Positions 32,216 through 44,713 of a stretch of DNA of 64,000 bases are shown piece by piece. Below the pieces are notes generated by a model. The model saw only the letters and a program-made list of their open reading frames with translations. It was not told the origin of the DNA and made no database searches. A program made the translations under genes and the position numbers. Source of the DNA: Eurosta solidaginis. Lineage: Eukaryota; Arthropoda; Insecta; Diptera; Tephritidae. Where the stretch lies: NCBI RefSeq assembly GCF_040869045.1, contig NC_090319.1:265438897-265502896 (forward strand), written 5' to 3'. The stretch's first letter is position 1, and every line of letters starts with the position of its first letter.

Positions 32216-33143
32216 TTTGAGCACTGTTTCGTAAACCGAAAGGCATTCTTACGAATTCAAACATTCCAAAAGGGGTAGTTATTGCAGTTTTATGAATGTC
32301 TTCTTCTGCCATTGGAATTTGGTGGTAAGCACGTACAAGATCAATTTTGGAAAAATATTGTTTGTTTTTTAAATCAATTGTTAAATCGTGAATATGTGGT
32401 AAGGGATACCGATCTGGTGTAGTAATAAAATTAAGTCTTCGATAGTCTCCGCAAGGTCTCCAATCATTTGGTTCTTTTTTAGGAACGAGATGAAGTGGAG
32501 ATGCAATAGGAGAATTTGAGGGTCTGCATATACCCGTTTTAACTAAAAATTCAAATTCAGCTTTAGCAATTTTAAGTTTGATTGGATCAAGACGTCTTGG
32601 TTTCGAAAATGGCAAAATACCTTTTGTTTCTATCCTGTGAACCGTATGGTGTTTAACTTTTTTAGTATAATCTGGTTCACAGGTAATAGATGGAAATTCA
32701 TTAAGTAATTTTGAAAACTTATTTTCGACAATAGGAATTTTGAGTGAGAAAATATCAGAAAATCCAGAAGATCCAGTAACTTTAATTTTTGTAGTAGAAT
32801 CCATTATTTCTTTATTTTTAATATTGACAATAATTCCGAATTTTTCTAAAAAGTTTGCTCCTAAAATTGGTGTATCAATATTCGCAATAATGAATGGAAA
32901 TTCAAAATCTCTTCTTAAACCTAAATCAATTTTAAGTAGTTTTGTACCGAAAGTTTCAATTGAAGAACCGTTTGCTGCAGTCAAAGTAAGATCCGAATTT
33001 CTTTTATAAATTTTAAATTTAGAAAAAGGAATAACTGATACAACTGCACCTGTATCGATAAGAAAATTAAGTTTATTGAATTTATCAAATATGAATAGGC
33101 GACGAGTAGGTTTAATAATAGTTCCATTATCCGTCACCGTCAT
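32210..33143 (-). pseudogene. pol: Pol, protease and first half of RT, CsRn1-type element (frameshifted)
   Basis: Aspartic protease active site FLIDTG (D at about residue 30) opens the frame. RT follows with [35 protein letters not shown] (catalytic Asp of motif A) and [11 protein letters not shown]. Right after AQT (about 32215) a small deletion shifts the frame; the YIDD block continues in another frame. The pol product would be truncated in RT. Confidence 0.8.
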
Positions 33144-33154
33144 AATGGATCGTT

Positions 33155-34084
33155 TCAGTTTAAATTTTGTTCGGAATTTGAATTATGATTTTGATTAAAA
33201 TTGCATGTGGGTATACATTTGAGAGCGTTATTCTTAAATTTTTTGTGATACCAACAAATAGTTGTTTGTGAATTAAAATTACGATTGTTTGAAAAATTTC
33301 TTGATTCTGAAAAATTTCGAGATTTAGATCTATTTCTATCTTTAGATCTTGAACGGATTTGTAATTGATTAATATCATTAGAAATTTTATTTAAATTTTG
33401 ATAAATAGTCGTAGTTAATTCAGTTAAATTTTTAACGCATTGTTCTAAAATATTATTATTTATACTTGAGACTACAGGAGATTTGGAAGAATGAGGTTTA
33501 TTGATTAAATCAAAAAGTTTGTCAGCTAAAATAATAATTTCATCTCTGTTTTGATTATTATTGGAAGTCAAATGAATTTGTATTTCTTGTGGTAATTTAC
33601 GAATCCACAATTTAAAGAGTAATTCTTGACTAACTATGGAGTCAGAACCTATAAGTGATTTCATAAATCTGAATAATTCAGATGGTGAACGATCACCAAG
33701 TTCAGTTTTTGAAAATAATTGTTCTAATCGTTTTTCTTCGCTAAGAGAAAATCTTTCACATAGAACTTTTTTGATTGTATCATATTTATTAAAAAGAGGA
33801 GGAGGGTTAATAACATCTAAAATTTTAGATATAGTATCTCGTTGAAGAGTAATTAGAACATTTTGAAATTTTAAATTGTCATCATTGATATTGTTAATTT
33901 CAAATTGTCCTTCAACAAGCAAAAACCAGGCATCAGGACAATCTTGCCAAAATTGTGGTAATTTAATAGATTTAGTAGAAGGAAAATTTGTAAAGTTATC
34001 TTGTGTTGAAGTATTTTGTGTTGTTTTAGAGATGTTGTTTTGTGTTGTATTAATGTTAGAATTTTGAGTTGTATTGTGAGTCAT
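33155..34084 (-). CDS. gag: Gag of the CsRn1-type element (309 aa)
   Basis: Structural protein of the retrotransposon particle. The first 30 or so residues are Asn/Thr/Gln-rich. A capsid-like region follows ([14 protein letters not shown]...). Towards the C terminus a Arg/Ser-rich stretch (residues about 240-270) precedes [18 protein letters not shown] at 277-294, the CX2HX9CX3C motif of CsRn1/Kabuki-type Gag that replaces the usual CCHC knuckle. The frame is open throughout. Pol lies in the -1 frame relative to gag, as expected if a -1 frameshift produces Gag-Pol; the slip site was not identified. Confidence 0.85.
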   Translation of the reverse strand: MTHNTTQNSNINTTQNNISKTTQNTSTQDNFTNFPSTKSIKLPQFWQDCPDAWFLLVEGQFEINNINDDNLKFQNVLITLQRDTISKILDVINPPPLFNKYDTIKKVLCERFSLSEEKRLEQLFSKTELGDRSPSELFRFMKSLIGSDSIVSQELLFKLWIRKLPQEIQIHLTSNNNQNRDEIIILADKLFDLINKPHSSKSPVVSSINNNILEQCVKNLTELTTTIYQNLNKISNDINQLQIRSRSKDRNRSKSRNFSESRNFSNNRNFNSQTTICWYHKKFKNNALKCIPTCNFNQNHNSNSEQNLN

Positions 34085-35641
34085 GATGTTATTTGTATGG
34101 TTGATATATTACGGGTTCGTATTGGTGAACGTAGAACCATATGAAAAAAAAAAAAAATTAAATGAAAAATTTGAAAATTAGAAAATATTTAAGAATTTTT
34201 TTGGAAAGGGAGTTAACAATTTAAATAAAATATTTATTTTTATATAAAAAAAAAGTAGATTTAAATAATTTATATAAAATTGTTAAAATATAAAAATAAT
34301 TTTAAAATAAATTTGAAAATCTAAAAGGTTTAAAATTATAAAATTTTAATTTATATTATATTTGCAAAATTTTTAATTTAATATTAAAATAAAAATTGTA
34401 CTTACATAAAATTAAATTTAATAAAAAAATATTAAAATTAATAAATAGTTGATTGATGATTGTAAAGATTTTAAGCGAATTAATTGCGTTTTTTTGACGT
34501 GATAATCATTACATACATCGTTGTTGATGTTTATGCAATGGTTTTGTTATGCAATGGCTTTGTTATGAAATGGCTTTGTAATTAGTGAAGAGGACAGGTT
34601 ACGAATGATTCCAAAAAATGGCATACAATATGATTTGTGCGCTGAAAAGTTGACGTAGTGTATACTCAATTAAATAATTTATTATACACAAAGTTCACAC
34701 AAAAATCTCTTTGTTATAAGAGAAAATACTTGGTCAACTTTTATAAATTTTCGTTTCGATGATATGTGCGTGGAATAAATGTCGTACGCACAGAATATTA
34801 CATAAATAAATAAATGTGTATACATACACATACGAATAAGTGAATGTAGAAAAGTTAATTGCTTTTGATTATTTTCAATTTTTGTTCATAAATCTGGTAA
34901 AATTTGGGTTCCATTTTCGGATTATTATTAATTAATTTGTCTTAATCTGTATTTGGATTTAATATTTTTATTTATTTCTTTTATGATGTTGTTGTTAATA
35001 AGGTTTATTGTACATAAATAATAACTTAAAATATCTTGTAAATGTCTTAAATCATGTTCAGTTTTTCGTAGTACATTAGTGATTTTAAAATTTATTCCGT
35101 ATTCCGTTAGTGGCAAGCATGTATAGTCACTGTCGTTGGAACAGAAAACACTGCAAATTCCACTGTTTTTTTTTTTTTATTTTTAAAAATTTATTTTTGT
35201 TTATTTTTGAGTTTAGATATTTTCTAACTAATTAGAATTTTCTTTTTTTGAAGTTATTCAAAATTTTAAGTTAACACGAAAACTCAATTAAAATTATTTT
35301 AAAAATTAAAGTAAAGAGTACAAAGTAGTTAACACTATATTGATTTCCCCTTATTTTGTCTCCATAGCTCTCAGCTGAGTATGTAATGTTCGGTTACACC
35401 CGAACTTAGCCTTCCTTACTTGTTTTATTTTGTTTTGTAAATTTTGTGCTTTTGTTGTTGTTTGGCTATATCAGGAAAGATTTTTAAGTAAGTATTGTAA
35501 CCCATATATTTGTATTTATGTGTGAGGGATTTGTTGTTCTTCAGCAGCAAAATACTGTAACGAATTTAGTGCAATTCTTTTTATTTGCAACCTTCTGCTA
35601 ACGTTCGAATCACTTAATTGTTGAATAAATAACTCCACTAT

Positions 35642-37181
35642 TCAATAATGCAAAATGGCCTTTATTAGACTACTTTCAAAATAACACTTATATTGCTCGC
35701 CAGATATCGCCGCCAGCCTTTCCAGATGAACCACCTTCATTTTGGTTCGTGGTTTACCAATGGTTTGTATGCGGTAAACTACATCGTTGATTCGTTTTAC
35801 AACTTTGTATGGGCCTTCCCAGTTACACTGCAATTTCGGGGACAAACCATTTTTCCGTTGTGGGTTGTATAACAGCACCAAATCTCCTTCCTGAAAACCT
35901 TCCGAATTAATTGCTTTATCGTATCTGGCTTTCATCTTGTCACTCATAATCTTTGCTTACAAGATCGTGTATCTCTCTCAGCTCTTCTTCCAAGACACCA
36001 GTGGATTTCTTGACATTTCTCTCCGCCTCGACATCTATCCCAAACTTCAAATCAGCTGGCAGTCGAAGGTCGTTGCCAAAAATTACCTCTGAATGAGTTT
36101 GGCCCGTTGTCTCATGCACTGCCGATCGGTAAGCCATCAAGAATAATGATATTTGTGTATCCCACTCCTTATGGTACTTGTCTACTACTTTCCTTAAATG
36201 CTCCTCCAATTGAAACGTTTCACCATGACATCGGACTGAGGATGCAATGCAGTTGTCCGTGTTTTTCGAATGCCCAACTTCTTTCGCATTTCTTGGAACA
36301 CAGCTGATTCAAAATTCCTGCCTTGGTCAGAATGTAACCCCATTGGTGCACCATACCTTGCACCCAATCGTTTGTAACCACTTCTGCTACTGTTTCCGCT
36401 TCTTGGTGTAGGATTGTGTATACCTCTGGCCATTTACTGAAATAATCCATAACCACCAGTATGTATTTGTTTCCGCGGTTGCTAGTAGGAAATAGACCTG
36501 CGACATCCATCGCGATCCTTTCAAATGGTGCACCTGAAATATACTGCTTCATCTGGCCATGACTTCGTGTTTTGGGGGCCTTCCGATCTGTTGCAAACCT
36601 CGCAATTGGTAATCCACTCGGTGACCGACTGACGGCAACCAACCCAGTAGAATCTCTGCTTAATTTTCTCGAGCGTCTTCGTGATTCCACGATGACCTCC
36701 ACTTAGACCGTTATGTAGTTCACTGAGAACGTCGGGAATCCTTTTCCTTGAAACAACTATCAGTATCCTCTTACTTTGATCATCCTCACTCTCCCATACT
36801 CGATGCAAGCAACCGGATATCAACTCTAAACTGTTCCACTGTGCCCAATATGATTTCGCAATGGGACTCTCTGCTGACATCTACTCTCTATTTTGTCTTT
36901 CGTTTCGTTCGAGCCATTGCATAACATGTGACAGATCAATATCTTCTAGCTGACACTTCCTTAGTTGTTCCTTGTCCCATACATGTTATAGTCATTAGCC
37001 TGACATCTATAATGTCTTCTTTAGCCTCGGCCTTTGAACAGTACTTGCATTCCAAACTACATGGTCTTCGTGACATTGCATCGGCATTTCCATGTGTACT
37101 ACCTTTTCGATGCTCAATGGAAAAGCCATAGCTTTGTAGTCGCTCGATCCACCGTGCCAATTGTCCTTCCGGATTACGGAA
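35642..37181 (-). pseudogene. pol: Integrase region, second gypsy element (broken, catalytic Glu lost)
   Basis: Pieces lie in several frames. 37160-36936 is the RNase H/IN linker (GNADAMSRRP). 36880-36521 holds the zinc domain with H56, H63, C93 and C96 (HX6HX29CX2C). Then come MDVAGLFPTSNRGNKY (first Asp), LHSDQGRNFE (second Asp) and SDVMVKRFN, where the family has a Glu before RF; here it is Lys. 35947-35642 holds the GPY-type tail (WEGPYKVVKRI) and runs into the LTR. Confidence 0.75.
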
Positions 37182-38549
37182 CTACAGAAGCCATTTCAAT
37201 GTTGCGTGATCGGTCCTGACGCGGAATCGCTGGCTGTAGAGGTATTTGTGAAAATGTTTAATGCACTCTACCAATGCCAACAGTTCTCTCCGTGTAACGC
37301 AATAGTTCCTCTCTGGTTTTCCAATCGAACGGCTGTAATATGCAACTACCTTATCCTGTCCATCGACCAGTTGTGATAAAACGCCTCCTATAGCATATCC
37401 ACTCGCATCTGTATCTAGAATAAATGTTGCTCCTGGACTCGGATATGCCAACAATGGGGCAGTGCACAAACGCTCTTTCAATGTTTGGAAAGCCACTTCT
37501 TGCTCCTTCTTCCATTCGAAAGCTTTATTTTTTCTTGTAAGCTCGTGGAGGCTTTGGGCTACGCTAGCAAAATTTGGTACAAATCGGCGGTAATATGTGC
37601 TAGCCCAAGGCAACTTCTTAATTCATGTAGGTTCTGTGGTCTTGGCCAATCCTTTACTGCCTCTATCTTTTCGTTCGCAGTGCAGATGCCTGCTCTGTCG
37701 TTACCTTGTGACCCAAATAATTTACTTCCTTTTTAAACAGCGCACACTTTTTGGGACTTAGCTTCAGACCAGCACCAGCTATTCTCTGGAAAACTTCCAA
37801 GTTTTTAAGATGTTGATCAAAGTTCTTACCCAATACGATGATGTCATCCAGGTACACCAAGCATGTTTTCCAATGTAGTCCTTTCAATACCTGATCCATG
37901 AGTCTCTCGAAAGTAGCTGGTGCATTACATAATCCAAAGGGCATTACTGCAAATTGCCAAAGACCATCTCCGACGCTGAAGGCTGTTTTCTCTTTGTCTT
38001 CCTCCTTCACCTCCACTTGCCAGTAGCCATTTTTCAAGTCCAGTGTGGAAAACCATTTCGTACCAGAGAGCGATTCCAGAGTGTCGTCAATTCTTGGCAA
38101 TGGTAGCTATCCTTTTTCGTGACGTCGTTCAACTTGCGGTAGTCCGAGCAAAATCTCATTCTCCCATCCTTCTTCTTCACAAGTACCGCAGGTGAGCTCC
38201 ATGGACGAGCTGATGGTTCGATGATGCCGCTGTCGCTCATTTCTTGTACGATTTGACTCACAACTTCCCGTTTCGCCAGTGGAACACTACGAGGAGTTTG
38301 ACGTATCGGCCTTTCGTCTCCAGTGTTAATTTGATGTTTCACAACATTGGTGCGGCCTGGTTTGGAACCATCCTGGTCATATATGTTTGCGTACTTTAGG
38401 AGCAGTTGCTTTGCCTTACTCTGATAATCTTCCTCTAGCCCCTCCGTCCATGCCATGATGTCATTTGAAAGATCAATATTACTAAATGAAACATGTTCCT
38501 GGAGCTGTTCACAGTTAATAACTACTTCAGCCTCTTGGCATCTTCCCAA
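37182..38549 (-). pseudogene. pol: RT and RNase H, second gypsy element (frameshifted)
   Basis: RT fingers VKKKDGRMRFCSDYRKLN are in one frame (38549-38034). A one-base loss near 38098 moves the rest, with FSTLDLKNGYWQV (motif A), MPFGLCNAPATFERLM (motif B) and LVYLDDIIV (motif C, YLDD), to another frame ending at 37663. RNase H (37613-37182) holds FILDTDASGYAIGGVL, YYSRSIGKPERNYCVTRREL and RVRTDHATLKWLL. Confidence 0.8.
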
Positions 38550-38663
38550 AATAGCTCCTTTGGTCAGTTTGAGTGGTGGCTTGAACTCATTGAGTACTCT
38601 TACCGGAATACGTCCATCTTGTTTTGTCGTAGCCAGGGTTTTTCCTACAAGTATGTTCGGTGC

Positions 38664-39128
38664 TTATTTGTTTGCTACTTCGACAACCCACAATTTGTTT
38701 GTCCCGCAATCTCCATCAACCTTTGCCCAGATGACTACTTCTGATTTTGGTAGTATTTGCTGACTCTCTTCCACCAGCACTCGTTTACTGCTGTAGACTC
38801 TCTCGTAGCCGAAACTAAGTGGTACATCCATGTTCTTATATCGCATCGTCTTGCTTTGCATGTCGATCTTGATGCCCTGGTCGATTAAGAAGTCCACTCC
38901 AATTATGATTTCATCAACAATCTCTGCCACTATAAAATTGTGTACTACCGTGACGTTCCCAATTGCGACTTCACATGCTACTTCTCCTAGAACCGTGCTT
39001 TCTTCTCCAGTTGCTGTACGCAATCTTGCTCCATGCAATGGTCTTATCTTCTTGTTGACTAAATCCGCTCGAATGATGGAATGAGATGGACCCGTATCTA
39101 CAATCAGTAAACGTTCCTTTCCATCCAC
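38664..39128 (-). pseudogene. pol: Aspartic protease region, second gypsy element
   Basis: LLIVDTGPSHSII carries the DTG active site, followed by a hydrophobic IIIGVDFLIDQG block like the second conserved protease segment. The frame ends at a stop at 38664 and the RT frame starts separately upstream of 38549. Confidence 0.7.
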
Positions 39129-39241
39129 ATGTCCTCCGACAGTAAGATTGTTTGACCTTCTTCCAAATTGCGAGATAGAGATTATGGAGCATTCAATTGA
39201 GGGAGCCAGCTGTCGCCCCTTGCGGCTGACTCGCTTTAGTT

Positions 39242-40399
39242 TAACGACTGAGTAGATTTGGAGATTTCCTCATCTCCTTCAGCTCTGCGTTTACGGCCAC
39301 CCACATTGTTGGAACTATTGGGATTGGTACTGCAAAAACGTGCAATGTGCCCTGGCTTTCCACACTTAAAGCATTTGACGGCACCATCGTTTTTCTACTG
39401 CGTTCCTTTTAATGCTTCTAAAATTGTGCCTACCCAGTCTGGCCTTTCCTCTTCCACGCAATGAGCTTTGTACGCTGGCTTACTCAAAAGTGAGGCAGTT
39501 TCCTGAGTTAGTGCATGGGATACTGTTTCAGCAAATGTTTGCTTTGGGCTTGCGTATGTAGCTCGCTTTGTTTCGACGCCCCGTATGCCATTTATAAAAC
39601 TCTGAATCTTTACCCTTTCAGCGTATTCCACAGGTGCGTTCGCATTTGCAAGATGAGCCAATCTTTCAATGTCTGAAGCAAACTCCTGCATAGTCTCGTT
39701 GGATTTTTGGTAGCGGTTTTGCAATTCTATTTGGTAGATCTGTTTCCTATGCTCGCTTCCGTAACGTCTCTCTAGAGCGCTCATCAATGTTTCGTAGTTG
39801 TTCCGCTCGTACTCTGGGATGGTCTGTAAGATTTCCGCAGCTGGTCCTTTCAAAGCTGCGAACAATGCAGCAACTTTATCTTCAGCATTCCAGTTGTTCA
39901 CTGTTGCGGTCTTCTCAAACTTTAACCTAAAGACCTGGAAAGGAACAGAACCGTCAAAGGATAGTGTTTTTACCTTTGGATTACTCGCAGAAACTGCTGG
40001 GCGATTTAGTTGCAACTGCTCCATACGTCCTTTTAAATCCTCAACTTCTGCCTGAAATTGGGCGATTTTTGTATCCTGTGCTTCCAGCTTTGATGATATA
40101 CGAACTTCCTGCTCTTCAAGCTGTATAGAGATCTAAGATGATATCTGCGCTGAAATTCGTGCCGACATTTGCGCTTCCAGTTGAGATGCCAAATATATCT
40201 TCTGTTCTTCCAATTGTGATGTTATATTAGTCTTTTGTTCTTCCAGTTCAGATGACACTTGCGACGCCATTTCTGAAATGCGTACCTCCTGTGATTCCAG
40301 TTGGGATGATATTTGCGACGGCATTGATGTTACTGTCGAAGTTTGTGCAGATATTGCAGCCAACATCATGTTCAAGTCTGTGCTGGTAACTGTCTGCAT
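39242..40399 (-). pseudogene. gag: Gag of the second gypsy element (interrupted)
   Basis: The N-terminal part (40399-40133) is a coiled coil built of repeated SQLEEQ-type heptads and ends at a premature stop. The capsid part (40024-39395) contains LSFDGSVPFQVFRLKF, NNYETLMSALERRYG and MQEFASDIERLAHLA. A TAG at 39395-39397 precedes the nucleocapsid knuckle CFKCGKPGHIARFC (CCHC) in the same frame. It is therefore inactive as it stands. A coiled-coil N terminus of this length is unusual. Confidence 0.75.
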
Positions 40400-41539
40400 G
40401 TTTCGATTTTCTCTTAAATTTTTGTTGTTGTCTCGTCGATATCAATATCAAAGACGTGCTGTTCAACATTAATTACTTCCGTCTCCATAGCGTCTCATAG
40501 CCGTGCTTGAAGTTCGATCTTATTGCCGGTTGTACTCAACCCACGGTTCTCCAACTCCTTTTTCAATTGCTGGATCCTTAAATCACTCAACTTTGTCATG
40601 TCCATGTTGTATTCAAAATCTTCGGAATTTATTCAACAATTCCTCTTCTGACACCAATTGTAACGAATTTAGTGCAATTCCTCTTATTTGCAACCTTCTG
40701 CTAACGTTCGAATCACTAAACTGTTGAATAAATAACTCCACTATTCAATAATGCAAAATGGGCTTTATTAGACTACTTTCAAAATAACACTTATATTGCT
40801 CGCCAGATAGCGTCTTAAATCAAACTGATTGTCGTGCCTCTACTGTTGCTGCCTTTTATACTCTATGATTTCTCGTTCGCATACTTCTAGGCGCTTCCAG
40901 AATTTACTTAGTTACTGCTATAAAATTATAACTACAGATGCACGTGTATAGCCTCTCATATGCGCGTATATATTTGAGTGACACTTCCACCGATAATTGC
41001 CTTCTTTTGGGACCATCTCAGATAAGATATATGCATGTGTTTGTGCATCTCTTCTCCGCTGCTCGTATGGACATATGGGTAGACATAATGATTGATTTGT
41101 TGATGTGCATAGGAGTCACTGCTTAGTATCGGCTTAGAGATGATATTACCCCGTAGTGTTGCTAGTATTCGTCACAATACTTTAAGGTGGAACTATTTTA
41201 TTTTTAGTAACTCCGCGAAGGCTGTTTTTTATATTTTTTATGGACGTTGTTGCCGTGCCATCAAGTGCTATTTTGAACTTAGTAGACTACTGAAAAGTGA
41301 AGTTCCCATTCGAAGAACAAACATCGATATTAGTATTATTATTAATTTATGGCGCTTGATCTTTCAGTATTGTATTTAAGTATTTTAGGTAGCCTGAAGG
41401 GGTAGGCTTTTTACTCCGTATCACGAGGGGACTAAGATTCACGTCACTTAGATGGGATAGTATCTGCCTTGCCAGAGCGACGCATTAACAGAGAATTTGA
41501 CCAGTCTTTGTCCTGCGCAGTCAACCCAATATTGTCTTA

Positions 41540-41890
41540 CCTACTTTGATTCCCAGTTACTTTGGACACCCGGGAACAAAACATTGTTTTTGACTCCCAG
41601 ATCATTTAGGACACCAATGCATTCATACACTACATCTGAGAAGTTTTACTCGCGGATAAGCCTCTCCGTAGGCATTCTCTGCTGCATATTTCTATTGCAC
41701 AGATTTTTGCCTGTAGAATCCCATTGGTAACGATTTCTTGATGTTCAGCCCATAAATACCATCTAGCGTTTTTCCGTCATCAAATTTTTATCCATCCGAG
41801 AACCAGACCTCTGAGTCAGGGTCAGTATATAAATTCCCTGTTCCCAAAGTGTTCTGTCTACAATGGACACCTCGAAATTGTATGAGATTC
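41540..41890 (-). pseudogene. LINE RNase H domain relic
   Basis: On the minus strand, across several frames, VWFSDGSKFDD (the RNase H DGS motif), GIYGLNIKKSLPMGFY, AENAYGEAYPRVKLL and ECIGVLNDLGVKNNVLF follow the order of the RNase H domain of I/R1/LOA-type LINEs. Stops and shifts break it. No reverse transcriptase was seen next to it. Confidence 0.6.
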
Positions 41891-42124
41891 TTAGCATAGG
41901 GGATATTGCATTACGTAGTTGCAATACGGGATTTCCACGGCTTGATGTGCCATGTTATCGAAACTCCCTAAAAATGTTAATAATAACGACGCTGAGGGCT
42001 TTATTTCTAGACTCTAAATACTTTTCCATTTCGTGAGGCTATGAATAGTCGTATCCGTGTATTTTTCTGACGGATAGGCAAATTACATAGGTCCTAAACA
42101 GACGCTAACACAAAAAACACTTTA

Positions 42125-42235
42125 GGAAATGTTTTAGCAAAACCTCTGAGTTTATTTCTGCTATAAAAAGTTGCTCGACAAAAATGGATCTGCCTTAGCA
42201 GATATCGTTTGTAGTTCACCATTATTTCTAATAAA
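42125..42235 (+). mobile_element. SINE family 1 internal fragment
   Basis: ATTTCTGCTATAAAAAGTTG, ATCTGCCTTAGCAGAT and AAAACGTAAATTGCAA match the SINE body in order. It is heavily diverged. Confidence 0.5.
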
Positions 42236-42239
42236 ACGT

Positions 42240-43239
42240 AAATTGCAAAAAAACTAATTTTAATAATACTGTTGATTAGTTGATTATACCTGAAAATATA
42301 TGACTACTGCGGCCAAAAGAATAGTTCGAAATAATTTTAAATTTTTTATTTTATTTTTATGAACCACCCTAATGTACACATACGCTCACATGGTTTATTC
42401 CTATTTGTCTATAATTAAGTTTAAGTACATTATGATTTACAAAAGTATAAGACATCATAATTGGAAAAGTAAATTTTATTGCATTCTTCATTGACAGAAC
42501 AAAAGTCATGTTCAAAACCATAATATTTGCACTGTGTTTATGCAAAATTGAATGGTACGCATCAACAATTATTTTGGAACTGCGGTTGTTATGCATAAAT
42601 ACTATCAATTAGATATATCACATTTAAGTAGTATTTATATAATATGCAAATATACAGTTCTTAAGTTCTTGTATTTATGGATATTAGTCTTTGGACTTGA
42701 TTCTCTTTGAATAGTTAGTAATTATTAGTATGTCTTCTAGGCCATTAAAGACTATAAATAAATGTATTGTTATGTTAAATTTAATTCTTTAAACTAGACG
42801 TGAGTGAATATAGAAGTCGAATGAATTCATATATAAATAAATAGGTAGATAATTTTCAAAAGAGTTTTAAACAGGTTTTATGGTTATCTGTGTATCTTAA
42901 TTGATTTAAGTAAAAACTTCCATTATAAAAGATTATTCGAATATTTTCACTTATCAAACAAAAAATATAGGAAATTATAAACATCGACAAAGAACCAAGC
43001 TGTGTAAGTATACAAAGTTAGGAAAATTACATTTCATGCTAATCTAGATTTTATCATAATCACAAATGACTATTTGGTCTTGATCTTGACAAATGAAAAG
43101 AAAAACCACAGATGAATAGGTATGGAACATGCATGCTCTTTCAAACCGTTTCCTAGAATGGGTTTTAAATGCCAGCTGTCTATGCATTCCATTGTAAGGC
43201 TTGGTTTCCTCGAAGGCGGTGTCGCTATATAGCGGCCAT
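42240..43239. other. AT-rich intergenic stretch
   Basis: I see no gene, repeat family or structured element here. Confidence 0.4.
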
Positions 43240-43247
43240 TACATAGC

Positions 43248-44705
43248 TAGAGATGGGAAATGCCCAAATGGTAAATACCCGGTAAATTGGGTATATATGG
43301 TAAAAATGGGTAAATACCCAAATATTTACCCAAAAGAAGGGTAAAAATAATCTTTTGGAAAATATGGGAAACAAACACACAAATTCAATCCAAAATGTAC
43401 CCAATTTGTCCTATATTGGTGGCTAGTTAGCCATTACGCTATCGGTTGATTTAATTTTAATCTGTAATCCAGCGTTTTTCAAAAATATTTAGCCAATAAT
43501 ACATCCGTTGCAAAAACTTAAGTTTACCCAGTAAACATTTTAAGTCAAACAAGTGTCGGAAGAATATCTAAATTGGAACGTTTACAGTCGGTATGTGCTC
43601 ATTTGGGATGCCGTAACCAATGTATTTCCTATAAGTCATAAGTAAGTCTTAAAAGGCGTCTAAACAGCTCATATTATACTCTACTGGAACTCTCCGACGT
43701 CATTTTTAACTCTAATAAACTCTGATTATGTGAGACCTATATGGCCTATTTATTAGGCATCGTCAGCGCTTATTGGGGTCATATATGGTTCGACACACCA
43801 GGACAGAGCGTGGCAGCTTTGCGGTCACATTAAAGATGTCAAGAAGCGTCCATGAGCGAAAAAACGTCGATGCTTATACAAAAAAAGAATCGCAAGGGTA
43901 ACTATAATATACAAATGTAATTCATTTTGTATTAAAATGAAAAATTGTCGTAACAAAGTTTCAAAATTTGCTCCAAACTCGCTGTGATGAACATATATAG
44001 TTGATAAATGATAATTTTTGCATGCTAGGTTAGGAGCTTTTAGGCCGTTAAATAAAAGGAAAAAATATAATTTTCTTTTACCCTCCTACGCGTTTCGACA
44101 CTTTTCTGATTCCTACATTGCCCACTTATTTTGGATTCGTTTCGGATTCTTAAATTTTGAGCGCCGTGAGCATGTTTGAGGGATAGCTTTGTTTGCGTAA
44201 ATATGTGTACCCTATAAACATTATCTTACAGTTCTGGAGTTCAATATGGGTCTGAAAAATATCAGCTTCAAAAATGCTATCACCTTAGAGCCTTTTATGA
44301 CTCCAATTTGATGAAATTATGAACAAACGAAAAATATTAAAATCGGTAAACTAGGCAGCTCCGGAATAAAAATTCAGAAATTTTTCTGCGACAATTTATT
44401 CTAAATAAATAAATAATTCAACTAATACTTATTTCTTTTTTATCTTATCCTCATGGGAGTTTTATCACAACAATTTTCTCCCTTATAATTTTCGCTTCGG
44501 ATATATGTCAAAAATTCTTCCTAAATGCCCTGAAGTAATGTCATTAAAAGACTAAAAATTAGCAGTATATGACGCCAATAAGGCTCATACATGATATCTC
44601 AAAGAGACCTGTATAAGACTGTTTGCTGGGTTGTTTGTTTAAAATCAAAACGAAATTTTTTTTATTTAATAAATAATAAAAATACCCGGTAGAATCCCAA
44701 CTCTA
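43248..44705. mobile_element. hAT-like non-autonomous element (1458 bp)
   Basis: Ends TAGAGATGGGAAATG (left) and, on the other strand, TAGAGTTGGGATTCT (right) are terminal inverted repeats. Both are flanked by the exact 8-bp duplication TACATAGC (43240-43247 and 44706-44713). An 8-bp duplication with short inverted ends is the hAT signature (established knowledge). Subterminal GGTAAATACCC-type repeats crowd 43270-43345. No transposase open frame exists inside. Confidence 0.8.
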
Positions 44706-44713
44706 TACATAGC

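Larger units (their letters stand above)
29877..35340 (-). mobile_element. Ty3/gypsy LTR retrotransposon of the CsRn1 type (minus strand)
   Basis: It is flanked by TGAT at 29873-29876 and 35341-35344. LTRs share about 165 bp with no difference seen (29904-30069 and 35175-35340). Just inside the left LTR, the minus strand has a purine tract (TTGGAGGGGGAGTA), the polypurine tract. The order on the minus strand is gag, protease, RT, RNase H, integrase. Gag carries a CX2HX9CX3C motif, diagnostic of the CsRn1 group. The left LTR has about 27 extra bp at its outer end (29877-29903), with the palindrome ATATTTGGT..ACCAAATAT, that the right LTR lacks. Between gag and the right LTR (34085-35174) the sequence is AT-rich leader. 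Confidence 0.85.
28150..35424 (-). mobile_element. DINE-1-like element A3, split by a Ty3/gypsy retrotransposon
   Basis: It starts TATTCAGTTGAGCAGAGCTC at 28152 and runs to about 29876. It resumes at 35341 with TGATTTCCCCTTATTTTGTC and ends with the hairpin and CTTCCTTACTTG at about 35424. Only about three satellite units are present (29580-29840). The interrupted consensus is restored across the retrotransposon by removing it and one copy of TGAT. Confidence 0.75.
35556..41176 (-). mobile_element. Second Ty3/gypsy retrotransposon, degenerate, 3' LTR truncated
   Basis: It is flanked by ATAC (35552-35555 and 41177-41180). Ends are TGTAACG and CGTCACA. The 5' LTR (minus strand) is 40659-41176, 518 bp, with a promoter TATAAAAGG near 40855. 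A primer-binding-type TGGTGTCAGAAG lies just inside it. The left copy is only 151 bp (35556-35706), with about five mismatches to the right copy. It lacks the whole U3: pol sequence joins directly to the shared block at CTCGCCAGATA. Coding order gag, PR, RT, RNase H, IN is seen with many breaks. Confidence 0.8.
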
